From the NCBI GenBank assembly GCA_050084985.1, contig JBITNC010000001.1, positions 6,262,001-6,326,000 on the forward strand: DNA of 64,000 nt, written 5' to 3'. Positions 57,760 through 64,000 of this stretch are shown piece after piece. The number at the start of each line of letters is the position of its first letter. Within the stretch, counting starts at the first letter, position 1. Position numbers and translations under genes: made by a program. Source of the stretch: Nageia nagi. Taxonomy: Eukaryota > Pinophyta. The notes under the pieces are model-generated. The model searched no databases. It was not told where the DNA came from and saw nothing but the letters and a program-made list of their open reading frames with translations.

Positions 57760-58902
57760 TAAAGCCTATGTCCATTTACTAGCATTGCTCTTCTTGAATC
57801 ATCTATTGGCTCAAGTTGCATAATCCCATTATAAAAAAATGAAGAATTTTATAAGGTCCCAACCATCGAGTTTGTAATTTTCCATTGAACTCTTAATACT
57901 TGGAGTCAAACAATAAAGCTAATCCTCTAACTTCAAATTGTATTTTCTTTAGTTTGTTTATCATGCCAATCCTTTCTTTGATGCTGTAGTATCTCTTTTT
58001 GCTACAATGTCTCCCTTCTATATTCATCCAACTTATTTAATTATAGCATTCTATTCTTTTGAATTTCTATTAAATTCATACCAACTTCCATAGCTATTTT
58101 CAAAGTCTGAACTTCAAATTCTATTGGTAATAAGGGCTTCTTACCATATACCAACTCATAGGGGGTAAACCTTGTAGTTGATTTCCATGTAATGTTTTAT
58201 GCCCAAACTACTTCAGGAAGTATGTTAGCCCAATCCTTATTATGTGATTCTACAGTTTTTGTCAAAATATTCTCCAGTTATCTGTTAGTGACTTCAACTT
58301 ATCCATTAGTTTGAGGATGGTAAGGGGAAGCCTTATGTCTAATATGATAATGATCAACAAAATACTTAATCATTTTTGATATAAATTATAGACCTTGATC
58401 TTACACTAAGAATCTAAGGGCTCCAAACCTTTACATAATGTTATTAAGGAGAAAGTATGCTACTTTCTCTTCTTTAGCTTATGCAAGAGCAACTACTTCC
58501 ACCCACTTGATAACATAATCAGTACATATGTTTCCTTCCTTGAGATGTAGGATTAATAGGCCCAATGAAATCTATCCCCCACTATTCAAATGGTTCCAAT
58601 AGTACTTGAGGATTTAATGGCATATATATGGTACTTGTATGTCTCCCCATTCTTTGGCACTGATCACACTGCTTAATATAATTCTTGACATCCTTATTTA
58701 AGGATAGCCAATAGAAGCTTGCATGTAAAATTTTAAGAGCTAACTTTTTATCTACATAATGTACTCCAGTAGGCTCATCATGACAAGCCCTTCGAATATC
58801 ATAAACTTCACTTTTCATTACACATTTTATAAGAACATTATCTACTTCATACTTATACAAAGTACCATCTATCCAAGTATAAGTAACACTCTCCCTTATC
58901 AA
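57760..58902 (-). pseudogene. Athila-like integrase remnant
   Basis: 58902-58582 carries the zinc domain with altered spacing: CHDEPTGVHYVDKKLALKIL...YIKQCDQCQRMG, then PLNPQVLLEPFE. W-G-I-D-F-I-G follows past a stop at about 58575. The core continues in broken frames to about 58300. Further pieces near 58200-58110 (YKVYPL...PYELVYGKKPLLPIEFE in broken frame) and at 57890-57760 (FNGKLQTRWLGPYKI-like) match the C-terminal part. Confidence 0.75.
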
Positions 58903-59049
58903 TTGTTTCTTTTATCTTGGAGAAAAATGAGGAAGTTATCTTTCTATTACTGAATAATTTGCTATGTCTACAAACCAGGGTGAGTGTACAGATATGAAAA
59001 AAAAAATTCATCAAGAAAATAATCCTACATAGTTTCATCATTATTTCCA

Positions 59050-59560
59050 CTAATTATTCATGATAAGAAATATACCACTACATTGGCTTTTCCAAGTTTA
59101 TCCACAATAGTAACATGAAATTCTTGAAGTAATAACAACCATATAATAATCCTTCCACTTACTACAAGTTTATTCATTAAATACCTAATGGATACATGAT
59201 TTGTAAGGAAAAATACTTGATATATTGTAATGTAGTGCTTGAACTTGTTAATTGCATATACTACTGCTAAGAATTCTTTTTTTGTAGTAGTATAATTTCT
59301 TTTAGCTCCAACTAGGTTCTTGCTAATGCAATATATGGTATAATGTGACTTATCTACATTCTCTTATCCCAATACTAATCTAATTACATAATTAGATGCA
59401 TCAAAATGAATATGAAATGGTAAATACCAATCAGGTCCTCTCAACACTGGAGTAGTTATCAGCTTTTGTTTAATCAATTGAAATGAAATTTCATAGTCTT
59501 GTATCCATTCAAACTCAATATCTTTATGAAGTAGCATAAACAAAGAGGCTGATATCTTAC
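59050..59560 (-). pseudogene. Athila-like RNase H remnant
   Basis: Minus-strand pieces in several frames include F-H-I-H-F-D-A-S-N (about 59410-59390), the start of the RNase H domain, and later KEFLAVVYAINKF-like sequence (about 59275-59235). It lies between RT and integrase, as expected. Confidence 0.55.
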
Positions 59561-59599
59561 TAAAGTTTTGGATAAACCTTCTATAGTAACAACATGTCC

Positions 59600-60267
59600 C
59601 AAAAAGCTTCTTATGTCTATCTAGTTTTTTGGAATATGTAGTTGTTCAATTACTTCCACCTTCTTTAGATCCACCTTTATACCTTGGGCTAAGACATGAT
59701 ATATCAACACAATCCCTTCTTGCATCATCATAAAACACTTTTTATAACTAAGGTAAAGGTTATGGTACTTACATATTTGTAATAACCTATCCAAACTATT
59801 TAAGGCTTGGTCAAATGTGTCCTCATAGACTATAAATTCATCCATGTACACCTTAACACAATCATGTGTTAGATCAACAAAAATTGCTAGTACAACTCTT
59901 TAGAATGTGGCAAGTGCATTGCATAGACTAAAAGGTAGAACCTTATAAGCATAGGTACCCCATGCATAGGTGAATGTGTTCTTCTCTTGATCTTCTTCTA
60001 CTAAATCTAATTCTATCCACTAAAACCATCTAGAAATGAGAAGTACTTCTTACCAGCAAGTGTATCCAAAACTTGGTCAATGAATGGCAAGGGAAAATGA
60101 TCCTTATGTGTAGCCTTATTTAATGCTCTATAATATATACATAATGTCCATTTTCCATTATTCTTAGGTACTATCACCAAATTTGAGGCCCACTTATTAT
60201 TTGAAATAGGAAAGATGAAATTTACCTTCAGTAATTTCTCAATTTCTTCCTTAACTATGTCCCTCAA
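59600..60267 (-). pseudogene. Athila-like reverse transcriptase remnant
   Basis: 60267-60013: VKEEIEKLLKVNFIFPISNN, WASNLVIVPKNNGKWTLCI, HKDHFPLPFIDQVLDTLAGK and FSFLDGFSG. 59851-59621: the catalytic box reads VYMDEFIVY, so the second aspartate of YMDD is glutamate, then YKKCFMMMQEGIVL and VDLKKVEVIEQL. The stretch between is broken. The RT is inactive both by frame and by residue. Confidence 0.85.
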
Positions 60268-60799
60268 GGCTAGATTAATTCTTCTTGTATGCTATTAAAT
60301 AGGTCTTGATTCATCAGTTAAATATGATGTTGACAAATTCTAGAATCTATTCCTTTCATATCACTATAATCCCATACAAACACTGATTCATTTGCTTGCA
60401 GTACTCTTAGTAACTTCACTTTTTGTTCCTCTGTAAGCTAGCTATTAATATTTAATTTTTTTCCTAGTTGTACTTCAACCAATTTAACTCCTTTTGTTAG
60501 ATTACTCCATCAGGAACTTGAACTAAGGAATTCAAAGGATAATTATGATACAAGAGTGAATGATATAATTTTATCCTTTCCCTAAAAATTTCACCTCTTG
60601 GAACAATGTGAGTAAGAGGACATTTAAATAATGACATAAAATTTGCTTACTGATTAGATGGCATATTAAAAGCCATTTTCTGCAAATGTGATCCTGAGGA
60701 CTCCTCAACTTGGGATGTTTTCCTTACTTCTCCATTTCCTATAGATGACAATGTTTCTTCCAATTCTTCAATATGCTCCTTGATAGTAATGGTAGATAG

Positions 60800-61300
60800 A
60801 GATGCAAAGTTCTCAAGTTCATCATATTCTAGCCCATCTACCCATAACTAATCTTAATACTCAAGAGTGGGTTGTGTAGGAGGATACAATGAGATGATAT
60901 TAGAGTTTTGACCATTTATGATTATCATATCACTTGATCTACAATTGATAAAAGTAGTTGCTATAAATAACCATGATCTTCCCAAAATTATTGGATATCC
61001 ATTATGAGCTCTAGTCTTCTAGATCAAGAAATCAACTAGATAATCCAATGATTCCATAGTGATTTGGATATCTTCAAATATATGTTTAATCTTAATAATC
61101 AATTGGTCTTCCATTTGTAACATAGTAGGTGTAGGATTCATTCCCAATAATGCAAGCTTTTTAGACATTTCTACTATCAGCATGTTAATTGTTGCTCCTA
61201 GATCAACAAATACATTTGAAATTTTTGTATCCTAATTAGAACAATAATAACAGGGCTTCTTGGAACACATACTTAAGGTTTATTAGCTTATTTGAGAGTA
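60800..61300 (-). pseudogene. Athila-like protease region remnant
   Basis: The minus strand gives INMLIVEMSKKLALLGMNPT, QMEDQLIIKIKHIFEDIQIT and, past a stop, GYPIILGRSWLFIATTFIN, matching the retropepsin-like fold up to the I-L-G-R-P/S-W motif. A D-L-G-A-T-I-N-M-L-like active-site piece lies at about 61205-61175. It is placed between gag and RT. Confidence 0.6.
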
Positions 61301-62239
61301 CATACACCAATTTACCATCTACCTAAATAGTTTTTGGGTAGAATTTTTTTCTTCCTGGCTTTTGAATACAGAGTTCTTTTCCCAACTTATTGAGTTTTGG
61401 TACTAATTAATTGCTTGTAAAATAGGTACTGATATGTTCAACTTCTTCAATTCCCTCAATAATTCTAATTCCTTATTTTCTTGCTAAACCTTTAATCTAT
61501 AAGGGTATGGAATCACCTCCTTATTTTCACTTTTTTGTACTTTAATCTCAGTTTGATCAGGTTCTTTTGATATGCTAATATCTTCATCATCTTATGTATC
61601 AGTAATTATTAGTGGAGTTGGTTCACAGAATATGCTAATATCTTCATCATCATGTGTCTTAGTGATTATTAGTGGAGTTAGTTCACATAACATCTTTCCA
61701 AACCTTAACTGCATTTCATAAAGAATGGCACTAAGTGCTACAGTATTGTCTTGTTCTCCTTCATAGGTAAGTGCAAAAATTTAACTATTATTGTTAGGAT
61801 TTGGAATAGGTTGAGCAGGTAAAGCTATTTGCTTTGGCATTTGCTAATTCTAATTTGGCACTTATTGAATTGGTCATGTCAGCAAAGCCTATTGTTGATT
61901 TCCTTAGTTCCATGTTCTTTATTGATTTTGATTCCAATTAGCTTGGTTATTTTAATGATTTTGATTCCAATTGGGTTGAGTAGTTTGATTCCAATTGGGT
62001 TGAATATTCTAATTCCAATTGGGTTGACTATTCTAATTCTAATTAGTCTGCTACTAGGGTGTTGCCCCCTATTGGTTCTATGGAAGTTGAAACCAATCTT
62101 GATTTGGTGTCATCCATGAACCATATGGATTTATTTGCTATGAATATGGCATATTCCATGTAGGTTGCATGAATCTTGTTTGATTTTGGATTGGAGGATT
62201 CATCCTCTATCCAATGTAATTTACCTTAGAGATGATATT

Positions 62240-63441
62240 TACCACTAACATTTGAGCTACATTCATACATTCACAATTATTAGTAACATGATTTCCATTA
62301 CATAGATTGCAAATTTCAGTCTTGTTCAAAGGGCACTCATGTAATGTGTGCTTCTTTTTGCATCTTGGATAGTATATTGTAATGGTTCTTCTACCTCCTT
62401 TACCTTCAAAGTTTTAGTTGCTACTCCTTTTAATCGATTCAACTCTATAAGGATATCTATTTTAAAATGTAAGTTCCTCAATCAATATGTTAATAGCTCT
62501 TGATTCATTATGAGCTTTAGATTTCCTTGAAGATGTCATTATTCTTAAGTAGTTCCTTAATAACTCAACTATGTCATCCAAAGATAATGTGGTGACATTA
62601 CCTTTTGCCATCAAATTGAGAACATCTAATGATGAATTTGTTATGCCCCCTAGGAAAATGGTTTTTTCCAAATCTAGATCTATTGTTGTTCCACATTTAT
62701 TCTAAAAAAAAATAAATCTATCTAGATAATATTCTAAGCTTTCTTCATCTCCTTATTTAATTTGAAAAAGTTCATCTTTTGTATCTTTGACATTGGAATA
62801 TTCTTGGTATTTATCTATAAACACTCTCCATTTCTATTGATTTGGTGATGGAATCTAGAGCTAACCCCATGAACCATCTTAATGCATTATCTTTCAAAAT
62901 GGATGGACAAATTTTCAATTTTTGACTATCATTCTCATAGTCATATATTCTGCAAAGTAACTTAAATTCAAATAAGAACTAATTAGGATCTTCAATAGAT
63001 AAGTCCTCTAAAATTTGGTAATATTGTAGGTGATATATTCTTCATTGGTACACTAGTTGCATGAGTAATAGTTATAGGAAAAATGAAGGTCTTATTTGGA
63101 GGATTACCACCAGTACCACCACTCCCTAGTACTCTTGATCCACCAGACATATTGAAAAGTGGATTTGGAAATATTAATATTCTTATTTGGGAAGGATTAA
63201 TATGACTGTGACCTTTAGAACTACTCAAGGAACTTGATGAAGATATATTAGAAATTCCTCTTTCTTGTAATGATGGAGAATCAACAGGACTACTTCTTTG
63301 GGAATTATCAGAAGGATTCTCTTCAAGATTATTGTTAGCAACTTCTTCATTTTCAAGAATAGTATCTACTATCTCACTAATGAAAATTTTTAAACATTGT
63401 TCAGATCCTAATATTAAATTTTTAACAACCAAACCACTCAA
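62240..63441 (-). pseudogene. Athila-like gag remnant with double zinc knuckle
   Basis: 63441-62992 is a Ser-rich N-terminal linker leading to GGSRVLGSGGTGGNPPNKTF. The gag domain follows in other frames, with F-L-F-E-F and DNALRWFMGLALDSI (about 62970-62840). 62350-62240 has CKKKHTLHEC and CNLCNGNHVTNNC, two knuckle-like motifs. It is a pseudogene by frameshifts and stops. Confidence 0.7.
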
Positions 63442-63959
63442 TTCTATTTCTTCATCTTCTGCAGTGTTATGGATCCTTCTTGTTCCAAGGGTTATTTGTG
63501 TAGGGGTTTTGTGATAGTGTTCTAATACCTATTCTAATATATCCATCCCTAGTACTAATAAACCTTCCTCTTTCATCTCTAGGTCACCACATCCATCTTA
63601 ATTAATAAAAATTAAACAATTCCTAAATAGTTTCTATAGAAAATTCTAAGATAAGTTAATACTCTTTATCACTCATGCAAAAGAGGCCTTGAAAATTTAG
63701 AGTTGTAATCAACCAATGATTGGTAAGACTATAAATATTGAGTTGTAATTAAGTGCTATTTTCTCCTTAATATTCAGTTTAAATCAAATTGCAAGATCAA
63801 TGGGATTACTATCAAGTCATGATTTTCTCAAGATTTCTTCTTTTTGCATAGAGGAAATGTGATAGTACATAATTTCTATATGATACTTGCCAAAAACTTC
63901 ACTTAGGCAATTCTGAGAACTGATTCAATCAACACTATGGTTCTTCTTCTAGATAATGA

Positions 63960-63992
63960 ACTTCCAAACCTGCCCAATAACTTAGGGACCAA
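63960..63992 (-). other. Possible degenerate primer-binding site of the Athila-like element
   Basis: The minus strand reads TTGGTCCCTAAGTTATTGGG, vaguely like the TGGCGCCGTTGCCGGG site (tRNA-Asp) of Athila elements. If so, the 5' LTR begins just past the window edge. Confidence 0.25.
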
Positions 63993-64000
63993 TTAGCTCT

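Larger units (their letters stand above)
54000..64000 (-). mobile_element. Decayed Athila-like Ty3/gypsy element, running off the window
   Basis: From right to left on the minus strand: leader, gag, double knuckle, protease, RT, RNase H, integrase and an additional reading frame. The RT wording (YMDEFIVYEDTFDQALNSLDRLL, EGIVLIYHVLAQGIKVDLKK) and integrase wording (YWLSLNKDVKNYIKQCDQCQRMG) are Athila-like, as is a frame after pol. The 5' LTR lies beyond 64000 and the 3' LTR could not be delimited. Stops and shifts are everywhere. Confidence 0.75.

Noticed and set aside
61829-62119. Ile/Leu-repeat protein on the plus strand
   Set aside because: A shadow of an Asn/Gln-rich repeat (AATTGG type) in the decayed gag region of the minus-strand element.

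Overview
This window is nuclear DNA from a seed plant with a large, repeat-rich genome, most likely a gymnosperm. The evidence is AT-rich sequence dominated by decayed plant retrotransposons (Tat, Athila, chromovirus, copia-type LTRs, plant L1), PLS-class pentatricopeptide-repeat (PPR) pseudogenes in the style common in conifers, and one intact host gene with a 4.6 kb first intron. Exact taxonomy is inference. I see no rRNA or tRNA genes, CRISPR arrays or prokaryotic operons.

Layout. 1-3.1 kb: a tandem dimer, then an array of about seven ~250 bp units derived from a PPR gene (minus strand). 3.8-12.3 kb: a decayed Tat-lineage Ty3/gypsy element (plus) with a truncated 5' LTR, gag, protease, RT, two RNase H regions, integrase, a 3' UTR tandem repeat and a 637 bp 3' LTR. 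12.3-14.4 kb: a long decayed plus-strand reading frame of unknown family. 16.1-18.8 kb: fragments of one LINE family, two of them in inverted orientation. 18.9-19.2 kb: a SINE-like insertion inside one copy of a local duplication. 19.5-31.2 kb: a near full-length plant L1 (plus) ending in poly(A), split in its 3' UTR by a relatively young chromovirus with two 482 bp LTRs (25,226-30,885).

33.1-39.2 kb (minus) holds the only gene that looks functional: a five-exon HR-like lesion-inducing (DoxX-like) membrane protein of 156 residues. All splice sites are GT-AG and phases fit. Its first intron carries a hAT-like insertion with a perfect 8 bp target duplication, a 268 bp insertion flanked by a perfect 23 bp duplication, and a 33 bp minisatellite. 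Four TGACG motifs about 31 bp apart lie upstream of its start codon.

39.9-41.7 kb is an L1 remnant (minus), followed by a decayed plant-mobile-domain-like gene (minus, to 43.7 kb). 45.1-51.0 kb contains 3' UTR-like repeats, a candidate LTR start, three adjacent minisatellites, a copia-type 3' LTR and a 1.3 kb minus-strand LTR that abuts a PPR pseudogene. 52.5-52.8 kb has a copia gag-like remnant. 54-64 kb is a decayed Athila-like element (minus) with gag, protease, RT, RNase H, integrase and a further coiled-coil reading frame in the env-like position.

Apart from the HR-like gene nothing here appears to work as a coordinated gene set. The interest lies in nested insertions, internal empty sites and repeats born from coding sequence. 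I found no convincing new biological system.
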